A stretch of DNA of 64,000 bases from Bin87 sp965203855 (GCA_965203855.1 CBDBDN010000005.1:186001-250000), one strand, 5' to 3'; counted from the stretch's first letter, positions 39,525 to 48,869 are shown. Notes: generated by a model not told the origin, from the letters alone. Translations and numbers: made by a program.

Positions 39525-40619
39525 ATGCGTATTTGCTCTTTTCTGCCGTCGGCCACCGAGATTGTGTACGCCCTGGGGCTGGAGGACAGCCTGTTCGGGG
39601 TAACGCACGAGTGCGATTATCCGGCGCGCGCCAGAACCAAACCGTGGGTGGTACGCAGCGTTTTTGAGGGCAGCAACCCCAGCAGCGGCGAAATCAGCCG
39701 CGTCATCTCCGAGCGGCTGGCGCAGGGGCTGGGCATCTATCACATTGACCAGGACATACTGGACGCCGCCGAGCCCGACCTGCTGCTGACGCAAGCCATC
39801 TGCGAAGTTTGAGCGGTGTCGTCCCGGCAGGTTGCCGAGTCCACCGCAAACCTGAACAAGCAGCCCGAAACGCTGTCGCTGGATCCGCAGTATCTGGGGG
39901 ATGTGCTGGAGGATGTGCGCCGCGTCGGCCGGGCTACTGGAACGGAGGATGTGGCCGATACGGTAACGGGGCGGATGCAGGCGCGCATTGATGCCGTAAC
40001 CGGGCGGGCGGCGCTGGCCGACCGACAGCCCCGCGTCCTGCATCTGGAATGGACGGATCCGCTGATGTGCGGGGGCCACTGGGTGCCGGAGATGGTAGAG
40101 CTGGCGGGCGGCGTGAACTGCTTCGGCGACAAGGAAAGCGGCTCTTTTCCGCTGGAATGGGATGCGATAGTAGCAAGCCAGCCGGAGGTAATCGTGCTGA
40201 TGCCCTGCGGCTTTGAAGTGCCGCGCGCCCTGCAAGATGTGCCGATCCTTGCCGGCAAGGACGGCTGGGCGGAGCTGCCAGCGGTGCGCGACGGACGGGT
40301 ATTCGCCATTGACGCCAGCAACTACACCAGCCGCTCCGGCCCCCGGCTGGTAACCGGGCTGGAAATACTGGCGGAGATGCTGCATCCCGAGCTGTTTGCG
40401 GGGATGATACCGGAGCTGGGGGGCGCGGCGGGTTTATCAGGCCGCCGGCGGGGAATAGGCGGGAATGGGATTGTGGACGGCGCCGGCCGGGGCGTATCGT
40501 CAAATTCACCGTCATTTCCAGGTGTACCGTCATTCCGGCGAAAGCCGGAATCCAGCGTCGTAATCCGCCACTACGGTAATGGAACCAGCAACCATAGATT
40601 CCGGCTTTCGCCGGAATGA
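39525..40619 (+). CDS. Cobalamin-binding-protein-like (BtuF/COG0614-type) selenoprotein (in-frame TGA at 39810-39812)
   Basis: 364 residues read through one TGA. MRICSFLPSATEIVYALGLEDSLFGVTHECDYP is the opening of the signal-less cobalamin-binding-protein family. The segment LLLTQAIC93EVU96AVS corresponds to 'lTQ.LCdVCAVs', so the TGA replaces the second Cys of a conserved CxxC. Beyond it come DPQYLGDVLEDVRRVG, LHLEWTDPLMCGGHWVPEMVELAGG, VLMPCGFEV and GPRLVTGLEILAEMLHPELF, all in the same frame. A stem-loop CGGC-AGGUU-GCCG is 12 bases after the TGA. The last ~70 residues run through REP repeats and are not family sequence. The start could also be ATG 39516. A second selenoprotein reading of this family is not one I know. 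Confidence 0.8.
39825..39837 (+). promoter_or_regulatory. Putative SECIS element of the cobalamin-binding-like gene
   Basis: Stem CGGC/GCCG (or CGGCA/UGCCG) with loop AGGUU 17-21 nt after the UGA. The GGU in the loop resembles the E. coli fdhF SECIS. Shortest stem of the four. Confidence 0.55.
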
Positions 40620-40700
40620 CGGTTGGGGGTGTTGGAATAACGGTTGGGGGTGTTGGAATGACGGTTGGGGGTGTTGGAATAACGGTTGGCGGTGCCGGGA
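40510..40700. repeat. REP-like repeats plus tandem GGTTGGGGGTGTTGGAAT units
   Basis: 40530-40556 and 40598-40622 are full hairpins (ATTCCGGC...GCCGGAAT). From 40620 an 18-19 bp unit (GACGGTTGGGGGTGTTGGAA) is repeated about four times. The first part is translated as the C-terminus of the cobalamin-binding-like protein. Confidence 0.85.
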
Positions 40701-40752
40701 TGACAGTTCAGTAGGCGCCGGAATGGCGGTGTGGGGCGCCGGCAATACAGCC

Positions 40753-41442
40753 CTAGTTCAGGCGCGGCCCTTGGAATGGGGTGTTCTGCTCGGCCTGTTC
40801 GCTGATGATGCGGTTGACTTGCTGCATCAGGGTAAGCAGCTTTTCCAGCTGTTCGCCGGCGGTGGGGGTTTCCAGCAGCGACTGCCGCACGTCCGGGGGC
40901 AGCGGCAGGCTGACGGCCAGCATCGCGGCGGCGGCGCGGGCCAGCTCTACCGGGTCGTCGGGAACGGTTACTTCCCGATCCCAGCCGCCGGACATTGCGG
41001 TCAGCTGCCGGTGCAATGACGCATATTGCTCTTGGACTCCGGACAGCGCAGTATCGGAAACGACGCCCGGAGCATCCTCAATATAGCGCACCATTCCGAT
41101 TTGGTAGGGCGTAGTGCGGATGGTGGACAGCAGCTCAAATCTGCGCTCGCCGCGGGTCAGTATGTTGAGACGCCCATCTTGCAGCCGCTGGGCCTGGGTA
41201 ATGCGGGCGGTAGTGCCGGTGGAGTAGGGCGTAGCCGGCTCGCCGACTTCGGCGCCGTCCCGGATGAGCAAGACGCCGAAAGGGGATTCCTGGCGGATGC
41301 AGGAACCGATCATCTCCTTGTACCGTTCCTCAAAGATGTGGAGCGGCAAGGGCATACCGGGGAACAGCACGACATTGTTGAGGGGGAACAGCGGCAGTTC
41401 CTCGTGGCGGCCCGGCGGAAAGTCGTCGGGGTTGTACAGCAT
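40753..41442 (-). CDS. LON substrate-binding domain protein
   Basis: 229 residues. ELPLFPLNNVVLFPGMPLPLHIFEERYKEMI is the LON N-terminal domain opening; FGVLLIRDG, G-T-T-A-R-I-T-Q-A and LTRGERRFELL follow. Such stand-alone LON-N proteins lack the AAA and protease domains and have no assigned reaction. The last third is a helical tail. On the same strand as clpC and downstream of its terminator, so a separate transcript is likely. Confidence 0.9.
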   Translation of the reverse strand: MLYNPDDFPPGRHEELPLFPLNNVVLFPGMPLPLHIFEERYKEMIGSCIRQESPFGVLLIRDGAEVGEPATPYSTGTTARITQAQRLQDGRLNILTRGERRFELLSTIRTTPYQIGMVRYIEDAPGVVSDTALSGVQEQYASLHRQLTAMSGGWDREVTVPDDPVELARAAAAMLAVSLPLPPDVRQSLLETPTAGEQLEKLLTLMQQVNRIISEQAEQNTPFQGPRLN

Positions 41443-41507
41443 AATAGGGAAGTATAGCGGCGGCGGAATTGGGGCGCAAGCGAGGCGGCCCGCATTCGCA
41501 TAGCAAT

Positions 41508-41533
41508 AAGGGGCGCCTTGCCGGCGCCCCTTT
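41508..41533 (-). terminator. Terminator hairpin after clpC
   Basis: AAGGGGCGCC / GGCGCCCCTT perfect 10-bp stem, with TTATTG after it on the minus strand. Confidence 0.75.
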
Positions 41534-41569
41534 GGTTTGCAGCAGGTTGGCAGCGCAAAGCTGCCGTGC

Positions 41570-44074
41570 TTATACGGAGGGCAGCGCGAGGATCTCCTCG
41601 GCTTCGGCCAGCACGGACGCCGTTACATCGTCCTGGCGCACTTTGACGCAGATGTTGCCGTCCTCGTCCAGGTCGATGATGGCGATGCCGCCGTCGTCGA
41701 GGCCGCCGGCGAGCAGGGCGTCGGAGAGGCGGTCTTCCACTTCGGTCTGGATAAGACGGCGCAGAGGGCGGGCGCCCAGCACTGGGTCATAGCCCTTTTC
41801 GCCGAGATGTTCACGGGCCGGCTCGGTGAGCTCAATGGTGATGCCGCGCTCTTTGACTTCAGAGCGCACCATGTCCATCATCAGGTCCACAATCCGGTTG
41901 ATTTCCTGCTGGTTGAGGGCGTGGAACACGATGGTAGCGTCCAGGCGGTTGAGGAATTCGGGGCGGAAAAAGCGTTTGACTTCTTCCATCACCTTGTCTT
42001 TCATCCGCTCGTAAGCTTGGCTGTCGGTCTGGGCGGAGTCGGACTTGACGGCGAAACCCATGGCGGTGTCGCGCTTAATCAGGTCGGAGCCTAGGTTGCT
42101 GGTCATCACGATGATGGAGTTGCGGAAATCGACGCGGCGGCCGCGGGCGTCGGTAAGTTGGCCGGCGTCAAAGATTTGCAACAGGATGTTGAAAATCTCC
42201 GGGTGGGCCTTTTCGATTTCGTCCAGCAGGATGGCGCAGTAGTTCTTTTTGCGGACGCCTTCGGTGAGCTGACCGCCTTCGTCGTAGCCGACATAGCCGG
42301 GAGGCGCGCCGATGAGTCGGGCGGTAGTGTGCCGTTCCTGGAATTCGGACATATCCAGGCGGATCATATTGTCTTCGTGTCCGAACAGGAACTCGGCCAT
42401 GGCACGCACGAGTTCAGTTTTGCCGACGCCGGTGGGGCCAAGGAACAGGAACACGCCGATGGGATGGCGGGGGTCTTTGAGGCCGGCGCGGGCGCGGCGG
42501 ACGGCTTTGGCGATGCCGACGATGGCTTCGTCCTGGCCGATGATGCGCTTGTGCAGCTCTTCTTCCATATGGAGCAGGCGCTCAGTTTCCTCTTTGGCGA
42601 GGCGGGTTACGGGGATGCCGGTCCACATACTGACGACTTCGGCAATGTCTTCTTCGGTAACCTGGGAGCGTTCCTTGTCGCGGTCTTCCTGCCAGTCCCG
42701 TTGCAGGACGCCGACGTTTTCGGTGAGGCTGAGTTCGCGGTCGCGCAGTTCGGTAGCCACTTCGTACTGCTGGGAAGCGATGGCTTCGTCTTTTTCCTTG
42801 CGGACGCGTTCCAGCATATCCATAGCGTCGCGGACTTCCTGGGGGGCGTGGCTGCCCCGGAGGCGCACGCGGGAACCGGCTTCGTCCAGCAGGTCAATAG
42901 CCTTGTCGGGCAGGAAACGGTCAGGGAGGTAACGGGTGGACAAGGTAGCGGCGGCCTGGACGGCGTCATCGGTAATGTCCACATTGTGATGGTCTTCGTA
43001 CTGGACTTTGACGCCGCGCAGGATGTCCACGGTCATATCGGTGTCCGGTTCTTCCACGCGGACGGGCTGGAGGCGGCGTTCCAGGGCGGGGTCGCGCTCC
43101 ACATACTTGCGATAGTCGTCCAGGGTAGTGGCTCCGATGCACTGGATTTCGCCGCGCGCCAGAGAGGGCTTGAGGATGTTGGAGGCGTCCACGGCGCCTT
43201 CGGCGGAGCCGGCACCGACGAGGGTATGGATTTCGTCGATAAAGAGGACGCAGTTGCCGGAAGTTTTGATTTCCTCAATAATTCGCTTGAGGCGTTCCTC
43301 GAATTCGCCGCGGTACTTGGTGCCGGCGACCAGGGCGCCCATATCCAGGGTAACCAGGCGCTTGCCTTGCAGGGTATCGGGGACATGGCCGGAGGAGATT
43401 TGCTGGGCCATAGCTTCGACGATGGCGGTTTTGCCGACGCCGGGTTCGCCGACGAGGACGGGGTTGTTCTTGGTGCGGCGGCTGAGGATTTGGGTAACGC
43501 GCTCAATTTCGGTGTCGCGCCCGATGACAGGGTCGAGCTTGCCGCCAAGGGCAGCGTTGGTCAGGTCGACGCCCAGCTGGTCGAGGACGGGGGTGCGGGT
43601 TCCGGAACGGGCGCTGCCGGAGCCGCTGCCGGAATTGCTGAGGACGCGGTGGGTTTCGGCGCGCACTTTTTCCAGGTTGACGCCAAGGCTTTCCAGGACG
43701 CCGGCGGCGACGCCCTCGCCTTCGCGCAGCAGTCCGATGAGCAGGTGTTCGGTGCCGATGTAGGTATGGTTCATACGGCGGGCTTCGTCCACGGCCAGCT
43801 CAACTACTTTCTTGGCGCGGGGGGTAAGGCCGATGTCGCCCTGGGCCGGCCTTTCGCCGCGGCCGATGATGAACTCAACGGCGGAGCGGACCTTGGTAAG
43901 GTCGGCATTGAGGCCGTTGAGGACTCGGGCCGCGACGCCTTCGGTTTCGCGGACGAGGCCGAGCAGGATGTGCTCGGTGCCGATGTAGTTGTGGTTGAAC
44001 CGTTGCGCTTCTTCCTGGGCGAGGGATAAGACACGCCGCGCCCGTTCCGAAAACTTCTCAAATCTGCTGCCCAT
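41570..44074 (-). CDS. clpC: ATP-dependent Clp protease ATP-binding subunit ClpC
   Basis: 834 residues from ATG 44074 (AGGAGAG upstream). Double Clp_N repeats (FSERARRVLSLAQEEAQRFNHNYIGTEHILLGL; VELAVDEARRMNHTYIGTEHLLIGLLREG), AAA1 with GEPGVGKTAIVEAMAQ and LFIDEIHTLVGAG, a middle UVR-like segment (KDEAIASQQYEVATELRDRE), AAA2 with GPTGVGKTELVRAMAEFLFG and LLDEIEKAHPEIFN. Typical ClpC unfolds proteins for ClpP. No mcsA/mcsB/ctsR in the window. The start codon is the one before MGSRFEKFSERARRV. Confidence 0.97.
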   Translation of the reverse strand: MGSRFEKFSERARRVLSLAQEEAQRFNHNYIGTEHILLGLVRETEGVAARVLNGLNADLTKVRSAVEFIIGRGERPAQGDIGLTPRAKKVVELAVDEARRMNHTYIGTEHLLIGLLREGEGVAAGVLESLGVNLEKVRAETHRVLSNSGSGSGSARSGTRTPVLDQLGVDLTNAALGGKLDPVIGRDTEIERVTQILSRRTKNNPVLVGEPGVGKTAIVEAMAQQISSGHVPDTLQGKRLVTLDMGALVAGTKYRGEFEERLKRIIEEIKTSGNCVLFIDEIHTLVGAGSAEGAVDASNILKPSLARGEIQCIGATTLDDYRKYVERDPALERRLQPVRVEEPDTDMTVDILRGVKVQYEDHHNVDITDDAVQAAATLSTRYLPDRFLPDKAIDLLDEAGSRVRLRGSHAPQEVRDAMDMLERVRKEKDEAIASQQYEVATELRDRELSLTENVGVLQRDWQEDRDKERSQVTEEDIAEVVSMWTGIPVTRLAKEETERLLHMEEELHKRIIGQDEAIVGIAKAVRRARAGLKDPRHPIGVFLFLGPTGVGKTELVRAMAEFLFGHEDNMIRLDMSEFQERHTTARLIGAPPGYVGYDEGGQLTEGVRKKNYCAILLDEIEKAHPEIFNILLQIFDAGQLTDARGRRVDFRNSIIVMTSNLGSDLIKRDTAMGFAVKSDSAQTDSQAYERMKDKVMEEVKRFFRPEFLNRLDATIVFHALNQQEINRIVDLMMDMVRSEVKERGITIELTEPAREHLGEKGYDPVLGARPLRRLIQTEVEDRLSDALLAGGLDDGGIAIIDLDEDGNICVKVRQDDVTASVLAEAEEILALPSV

Positions 44075-44312
44075 GGGTCTCTCCTGAGAGTGGGGGTAGG
44101 TTAGAGGTAGCGGCCCTCTGCCGTGCGCCGGGGACGGCATTGTACCGCCGGCGGGCAAAAAAATAAAGCGGCGCAACCACCGAGTTTAGAAACGGTGGCG
44201 GGCCGCTCTGCGGGATCTAGAGAGGAAATTTTGATGGCCTGATCGTGCCGGCCGTGGTTTGGCTCAACATAGCGCCTACCCCGTCGTCAACTTGGCTATT
44301 TCCGTGATGCCC
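44075..44312. other. Gene-free stretch between clpC and the 5S rRNA gene
   Basis: About 240 bases without coding signal; contains the clpC promoter region (minus strand). A GCATTGTACCG (TACAAT on the minus strand) box is near 44137. Confidence 0.5.
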
Positions 44313-44353
44313 GGATAGCGGGGCCGCCGCTAGGGGCGGCCCCGATGCTATCC
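44313..44353 (-). terminator. Hairpin terminator after 5S rRNA
   Basis: GGATAGC...GCTATCC outer stem and GGGGCCGCC/GGCGGCCCC inner stem, loop CCTAGC (minus strand). Confidence 0.75.
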
Positions 44354-44358
44354 TGACA

Positions 44359-44480
44359 CTTTCCGGCGGTGACCTATTTTCCCACTCCGTCACCAGAGCA
44401 GTATCGTCGGCGCTGGGGCGTTTCACTTCCGTGTTCGGGATGGGAACGGGTGGGGCCACCCCGCTTGAACCACCAGAAAG
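44359..44480 (-). rRNA. rrf: 5S ribosomal RNA
   Basis: Minus-strand 122-nt sequence with 5S signatures: CTTTCTGGTGG pairs with CCGCCGGAAAG (helix I); CCCGTTCCCATCCCGAACACGG and GAAGTGAAACGC; GGGAAAATAGGTCACC near the 3' end. It has its own promoter and terminator and no 23S gene next to it. Confidence 0.95.
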
Positions 44481-44491
44481 TTACGGGGGTT

Positions 44492-44520
44492 ATTATGCAC
44501 ACTTCGGCCCGTTTTGGCAA
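44492..44520 (-). promoter_or_regulatory. Promoter of the 5S rRNA gene
   Basis: On the minus strand: TTGCCA (44520-44515), 17-base spacer, CATAAT (44497-44492), about 11 bases before the 5S start. Confidence 0.75.
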
Positions 44521-44625
44521 GGGGATTTAACAGGCAATTTTTGTCGCTATCCGGCAGGCGGTACGGCGGCGGGCTGTGCTATACTTTAGAGGTTAGGCGC
44601 AGTCAAGGGCGCTGCGCGCGTTCAG

Positions 44626-44701
44626 GGGCCGTTAGCTCAGCTGGTAGAGCACCGGACTTTTAATCCGGGTGTCGTGGGTTCGATCCCCACACGGCCCACC
44701 A
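44626..44701 (+). tRNA. tRNA-Lys (TTT)
   Basis: Acceptor GGGCCGT/ACGGCCC, anticodon stem CCGGA/TCCGG around CTTTTAA (TTT), encoded CCA. -10-like TATACT at 44580-44585. Confidence 0.95.
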
Positions 44702-44760
44702 TTTACCGGCGTTGCGGGCGTTATCGGCATCAGGGGCGGCGGCGGGCCGATACGGAAAAG

Positions 44761-46452
44761 ATGGCAGCATTGCGCCGAATTCCGGCACTGCGAACCTTGT
44801 TCCTGCGAATCCCGGCCCTGCGAAACCGGCTCCGGCGTCCCGGTTGGTTTGCGTTGCTGCTGTGCGGAGCGGCGCTGCTGGCCGGCGGGCTGACCTGGGC
44901 GCACCAGGCTGAGACGGGGCCGGGGTTGCAGCAGGATTCCATAGAGTATATTTCCGTAGCGCGCAGCCTGCTGGCGGGAGAGGGCTTTACCCGATTTTTT
45001 GGCGGTACGCTTAAGGGGAGGCCGCCGTTGTATCCGCTGCTGCTGGCCGGCGGCGGGCTGGGCATATTTGACCCGTACCAGGTAGCCGGCCCGCTCAACA
45101 TCGTCATCAGCGCGCTGACGGTCGTGTTGGTGGGGTGGTGGCTGCGGCGGCGGCTGGAATCGGGGGCGCTACTGGCGGGGAGCTGCCTGGCCGTTGCGCT
45201 GGCGGCGCCGCTGCTGTGGATGGCTTACTGGGCGCTGTCCGAAACGGCGTTCATCCTGCTGGCGATGCTTTCGCTGATCTGCCTGGATGGATACCTGGAT
45301 TCCCGGCGGCGGTCGCTGCTGGCGGGGGCGGCGGCGCTGGCGGCGCTGACCTGCCTGACCCGCTATCTCGGCGTTGCTGTAATAGCCGCCGGGGTGCTGT
45401 TGCTGCTGTTGCAACGGAGCGCCGCTCCGGTAGACCGGGTCAAGGAAACTGCCGTCTATGTATTTATAGCAGCGGCCCCGGCGGCGCTCTGGATACTGCG
45501 AACTTATCTGATTACCGGAACGCCAATCGGGGCCCGGGATGACATCTATTATTCGGCGGCGGACATTTGGAACGAACTGGTTGGGATGCTGGAGCATATA
45601 GATTTTCTGCTGACGCTGGGCGGATCGGCGTCAGCAGCCTGGATTGCGGGCGGCCTGATTACGGGGGGCCTGATGCTGGCGGCGGCGGTTGTCGTCGGGG
45701 CCTTGATTCGGGCGCAGCAGATAAAGACGGGGTGGGCCGGCCGGCGCTCGTTTGTGGTATTCGCCGGGTTTGCGCTGTCGTATGCCGTTGTTTTAGTCAT
45801 CGCACTGATGTCGGGAACGACCAGCAGCTGGAGCGACCCGCGGTATCTCATTCCGCTGTACCTGCCGCTGCTGATTGCGGCGCTGCTGGTGATGGATCGG
45901 GCGTTAAGTTGCGCGCGTTCCCGTGCTGTCGCCAACGCCGGGGACGGGACCGGCGTACCCCATAGGGCTGTGGCAGCGGAGTACTGGCGGCGGGGCGGCG
46001 TTCCGCTGGCGGCGGCCCTGCTGCTGACGCTGGCAATCGCCGGCCAGGCGGTGATGACGGCCCGTTCCATCGCTTTGGCGAACCGCGACTACTATCAGGG
46101 CTACCAGCACACGCGATGGACGGATTCCGCAACGCTGCGGTACATTCGGGAGCAATCGCTTACCGGGGTATTGTTCAGCGAGCCGGCGGCGGCGGCTTAC
46201 TTTCATACCGACATTGACGCCGGACATCGCTATCTGCCATGCGGCATTGCGGAGCTGCGGCAGCGGCTGTCCGCAGCAAACAATAGCGATTCCGGCAGCG
46301 ACGTCTATATTGTCTGGTTCCCGGACTGGGGCAATCCGAAGTGCGATGCGGGAGTTGGCGAATATGACGGCGACTGGCTGAAAGCAAGGCAGTGGCTGGA
46401 AACGGTACACGAAGCTGCCGACGGGATAATTTTGCGGTTCAACCCGAACTAA
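44761..46452 (+). CDS. GT-C family membrane glycosyltransferase (ArnT/PMT-like)
   Basis: 563 residues from ATG 44761. After a basic N-terminus with an RIPALR repeat comes a first membrane span, then a loop with the acidic pair QQDSIEYISVARSLLAGEGF, which is the GT-C 'D..eY...A..l..G.GF' catalytic loop (Asp59). PPLYPLLLAG follows, as in this family, and about ten more hydrophobic spans. The C-terminal ~100 residues form a soluble domain. It uses a lipid-linked sugar and acts on the outer face of the membrane; substrate unknown. It follows tRNA-Lys by 59 bases. Confidence 0.8.
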   Translation: MAALRRIPALRTLFLRIPALRNRLRRPGWFALLLCGAALLAGGLTWAHQAETGPGLQQDSIEYISVARSLLAGEGFTRFFGGTLKGRPPLYPLLLAGGGLGIFDPYQVAGPLNIVISALTVVLVGWWLRRRLESGALLAGSCLAVALAAPLLWMAYWALSETAFILLAMLSLICLDGYLDSRRRSLLAGAAALAALTCLTRYLGVAVIAAGVLLLLLQRSAAPVDRVKETAVYVFIAAAPAALWILRTYLITGTPIGARDDIYYSAADIWNELVGMLEHIDFLLTLGGSASAAWIAGGLITGGLMLAAAVVVGALIRAQQIKTGWAGRRSFVVFAGFALSYAVVLVIALMSGTTSSWSDPRYLIPLYLPLLIAALLVMDRALSCARSRAVANAGDGTGVPHRAVAAEYWRRGGVPLAAALLLTLAIAGQAVMTARSIALANRDYYQGYQHTRWTDSATLRYIREQSLTGVLFSEPAAAAYFHTDIDAGHRYLPCGIAELRQRLSAANNSDSGSDVYIVWFPDWGNPKCDAGVGEYDGDWLKARQWLETVHEAADGIILRFNPN

Positions 46453-46545
46453 TCCGACGGGAACGAGTAGGGCTGCCGCATGACGGCGCACCAGTTTATT
46501 CCGGGCTGTTACGACTCCGAACTACTGCGACAAGAGCGGATTGCG

Positions 46546-46995
46546 ATGCTGCAAGTTAGACTGGCAAATGGGGATGACAAGGACGCTGCGCTGGGACTGG
46601 TCAGCGGGCTACTGGCAGAACTGGGCGGGACGCCGCCGCCGGCAGCGGCGATGGCGCCGGTGTTTGACACTCTAGTGTCCGGCGGCGATGCGGGGTTTGT
46701 CGTCATTGGAGAGGACGATGCGGGCAATGCGGCAGCCGTCTGCACGGTATCCTTTCTGACTGCGCTGCGAACCCGGGGGCGCTACGCCATCATTCAAGAG
46801 ATGTTCGTAGAGCCGGCGGCGCGCAGCAACGGGGCGGGAATGGCGGTATTGCAGTTTGCGCTGGCGCACGCCGTATCCAAAGGATGCGACACGGTGGAGC
46901 TCGGCACGCCGTATGACGGGCGGCGGCAGATTGAGTTTTACCGGCGGGCCGGCTTTACGGAGGTTGGGGCGCGGCTGCGGTGGCGGGCGGGGTAA
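46546..46995 (+). CDS. GNAT family N-acetyltransferase
   Basis: 149 residues; ATG 46546 is used as the domain begins there (LQVRLANGDDKDAALGLVSGLLAELGG), although the frame is open from ATG 46480. Acetyl-CoA core EMFVEPAARSNGAGMAVLQFALAHAVSKGC (with the R/Q-x-x-G-x-G/A loop) and the terminal ELGTPYDGRRQIEFYRRAGFTEVGARLRW. Substrate unknown. Confidence 0.85.
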   Translation: MLQVRLANGDDKDAALGLVSGLLAELGGTPPPAAAMAPVFDTLVSGGDAGFVVIGEDDAGNAAAVCTVSFLTALRTRGRYAIIQEMFVEPAARSNGAGMAVLQFALAHAVSKGCDTVELGTPYDGRRQIEFYRRAGFTEVGARLRWRAG

Positions 46996-47351
46996 GGACG
47001 GGTTTTTTTGGCACCGATGGACAAGATGGACGGGATTACGGGTTATGGCATGGATACAGGGGATGAATGGGGATTTGGGGTTGAGAGGTTGGATTCCGGC
47101 TTGCGCCGGAATGACCGGCGAATTGGGGAATGACGGGTGAATTGGGCCGCACGGCATGATTGGAAACGCTGCGTGATGACCGGGGGCGGTTGCGCCGTTT
47201 TGCCGTTCCTTATAAAGTGGGCGGGCCGGCCGGATGGACGGCGGCGTCAGCTCAACTACTGCCGGGCTGATGCCGCCGCCGGGCGGCGGCTACTGCAATC
47301 GCATGGCAATCCGATGACAATAGGACACAATGACAACGGGAGGTATCCGTT
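46996..47351. repeat. Dispersed repeat family B copy 2, plus REP, in a 356-base gene-free stretch
   Basis: 47013-47080 repeats family B (CGATGGACAAGATGGACGGG ... GGGGATGAATGGGGATTT). It runs into a REP hairpin at 47092-47114 (ATTCCGGCTTGCGCCGGAAT) and a tail of GAATTGGGGAATGACGGG. The rest up to 47351 shows no gene and carries the promoter side of the SDR gene. Confidence 0.85.
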
Positions 47352-48107
47352 ATGGCCAGACTGGATGGGAAAGTGGCGCTGATTAGCGGGGGCGCGCGGG
47401 GGCAGGGGGCGGTAGAGGCGCAAATGTTCGCCGCAGAGGGCGCCAAAGTGGTTATCGGCGACATTCTAGACGATGCGGGAAAGCAGACGGAAGCGCAGCT
47501 GCGGGAGCTGGGCTACGAATGCACTTATGTGCATCTGGATGTAACCAGTGAGTCGGATTGGGCAGCGGCGGTGCAGGCGGCGGTGGACGCTTACGGCAAG
47601 CTGGACATTCTGCTCAACAATGCGGGGATCCTGATACGCAAGAACATTGAGGATACCAGCGCGGGCGAGTGGGATCGCATTTTCGCGGTCAACGCCAAGG
47701 GGGTGTTTCTGGGCACCAAGGCGGCGCTGCCGGCAATGCGGGAGAACGGCGGCGGTTCCATCATCAACATATCGTCCACCGCCGGGCTGGTGGGCAGCCC
47801 CAACGGGTCGGCCAGCTACACGGCTACCAAAGGGGCGGTGCGGCTGTTCACCAAGTCCACCGCCATCCAGCACGCCGCAGAGGGCATCCGGTGCAATTCC
47901 ATACACCCCGGCCCGATTGAGACGGATATGATTGCCGACACGCTGAACGACCCGGCGAACTTGGCATTGCGGATGCAACGGCTGCCGCTGGGGCGGGTAG
48001 GCAAGCCCAGCGAAATCGCTTACGGGGCCATCTACCTGGCATCGGACGAGTCGTCATTCGTAACCGGGTCGGAGCTGGTGATTGACGGGGGTACGACGGC
48101 GATGTGA
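47352..48107 (+). CDS. Short-chain dehydrogenase/reductase (SDR)
   Basis: 251 residues with a GGGAGG upstream. Nucleotide motif ALISGGARGQGAVEAQMFAAEGAKVVIGD, DV in HLDVTSE, NNAGI, and catalytic Ser-Tyr-Lys in INISSTAGLVGSPNGSASYTATKGAV. The end (GRVGKPSEIAYGAIYLASDESSFVTGSELVIDGG) is typical. The GARGQG form is common in 3alpha/20beta-hydroxysteroid dehydrogenase-like members. Substrate unknown. Confidence 0.93.
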   Translation: MARLDGKVALISGGARGQGAVEAQMFAAEGAKVVIGDILDDAGKQTEAQLRELGYECTYVHLDVTSESDWAAAVQAAVDAYGKLDILLNNAGILIRKNIEDTSAGEWDRIFAVNAKGVFLGTKAALPAMRENGGGSIINISSTAGLVGSPNGSASYTATKGAVRLFTKSTAIQHAAEGIRCNSIHPGPIETDMIADTLNDPANLALRMQRLPLGRVGKPSEIAYGAIYLASDESSFVTGSELVIDGGTTAM

Positions 48108-48242
48108 TGTCAAGGGGGGTTGGCGCAGTCCAGGCCCCAGGCTTGCTGATAACGGTAATGGGGGCGTGGGCTGCGCTATAATTAACGGGAGGCCGGCCGG
48201 CAAATGCGGCGGTTGACCGGCAGAAATAGGAGAGGCGTTGCG

Positions 48243-48869
48243 ATGAGCGGAGTTTTTGTATATCTGGACAATTCCAATATCTTTCATGCGGCCCAGGATT
48301 TGGCGGAGATTCGGAACGGCAGCTTGAATGCCCGCTATCGGGTTCGCATCCATTTTGAAAACCTGCTGCGCTTGGCCCACGCAGACCGTCCGCTGGAAAA
48401 AGCGCTGGCGGCCGGCTCAATCCCGCCGCCGTTGCGTATGCTGTGGGAGCGCCTCGGACGGACCGGGGTAGAGGTCAATCTGTACGATCGCGGGGAGCCC
48501 GGTCGTGGGGAACAGCAGCATCCCGACTTGTGGCTGCAAACGCGTATGCTGGCGGATATGGCGGATTACATTGACAACCCCGGCATCGTAGTTTTGCTCA
48601 CCGGCGACGGCGCGGGGTACAACGAAGGCCACGGCTTTCACCGGACGCTGGAACGGATGCACCGCCTAGGCTGGCGGGTAGAAGCGCTGTCGTGGGAACA
48701 TTCCTGCAATATGCGAATGCGGCAATGGGTAGAAGCCAACGGCGCTTTTGTGCCGCTGGATGACTATTACGACGCAATCACTTATATGATGATCCCTCGT
48801 ATGGGACAGGAAGTTGCGCCGGCCTGCGATGAAACGGCGCTGGAGCTGTGGTACCGGCCGGTGGCTTGA
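48243..48869 (+). CDS. NYN-domain (PIN-like) protein
   Basis: 208 residues from ATG 48243 (AGGAGAGG site). VFVYLDNSNIFHAAQDLAE opening with the Asp of NYN nucleases, a middle QTRMLADMADYI and IVVLLTGDGAGYNEGHGFHRTLERMHRLGWRVEALSWEHSCN. That matches the NYN/LabA-like D...N...D..D pattern (predicted ribonuclease). A TATAAT at 48177-48182 may be its -10. RNA target unknown. Confidence 0.85.
   Translation: MSGVFVYLDNSNIFHAAQDLAEIRNGSLNARYRVRIHFENLLRLAHADRPLEKALAAGSIPPPLRMLWERLGRTGVEVNLYDRGEPGRGEQQHPDLWLQTRMLADMADYIDNPGIVVLLTGDGAGYNEGHGFHRTLERMHRLGWRVEALSWEHSCNMRMRQWVEANGAFVPLDDYYDAITYMMIPRMGQEVAPACDETALELWYRPVA

Noticed and set aside
42158..44029. 623-residue plus-strand protein opposite clpC
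   Set aside because: A long antisense frame of the high-GC clpC gene; no recognisable domain.
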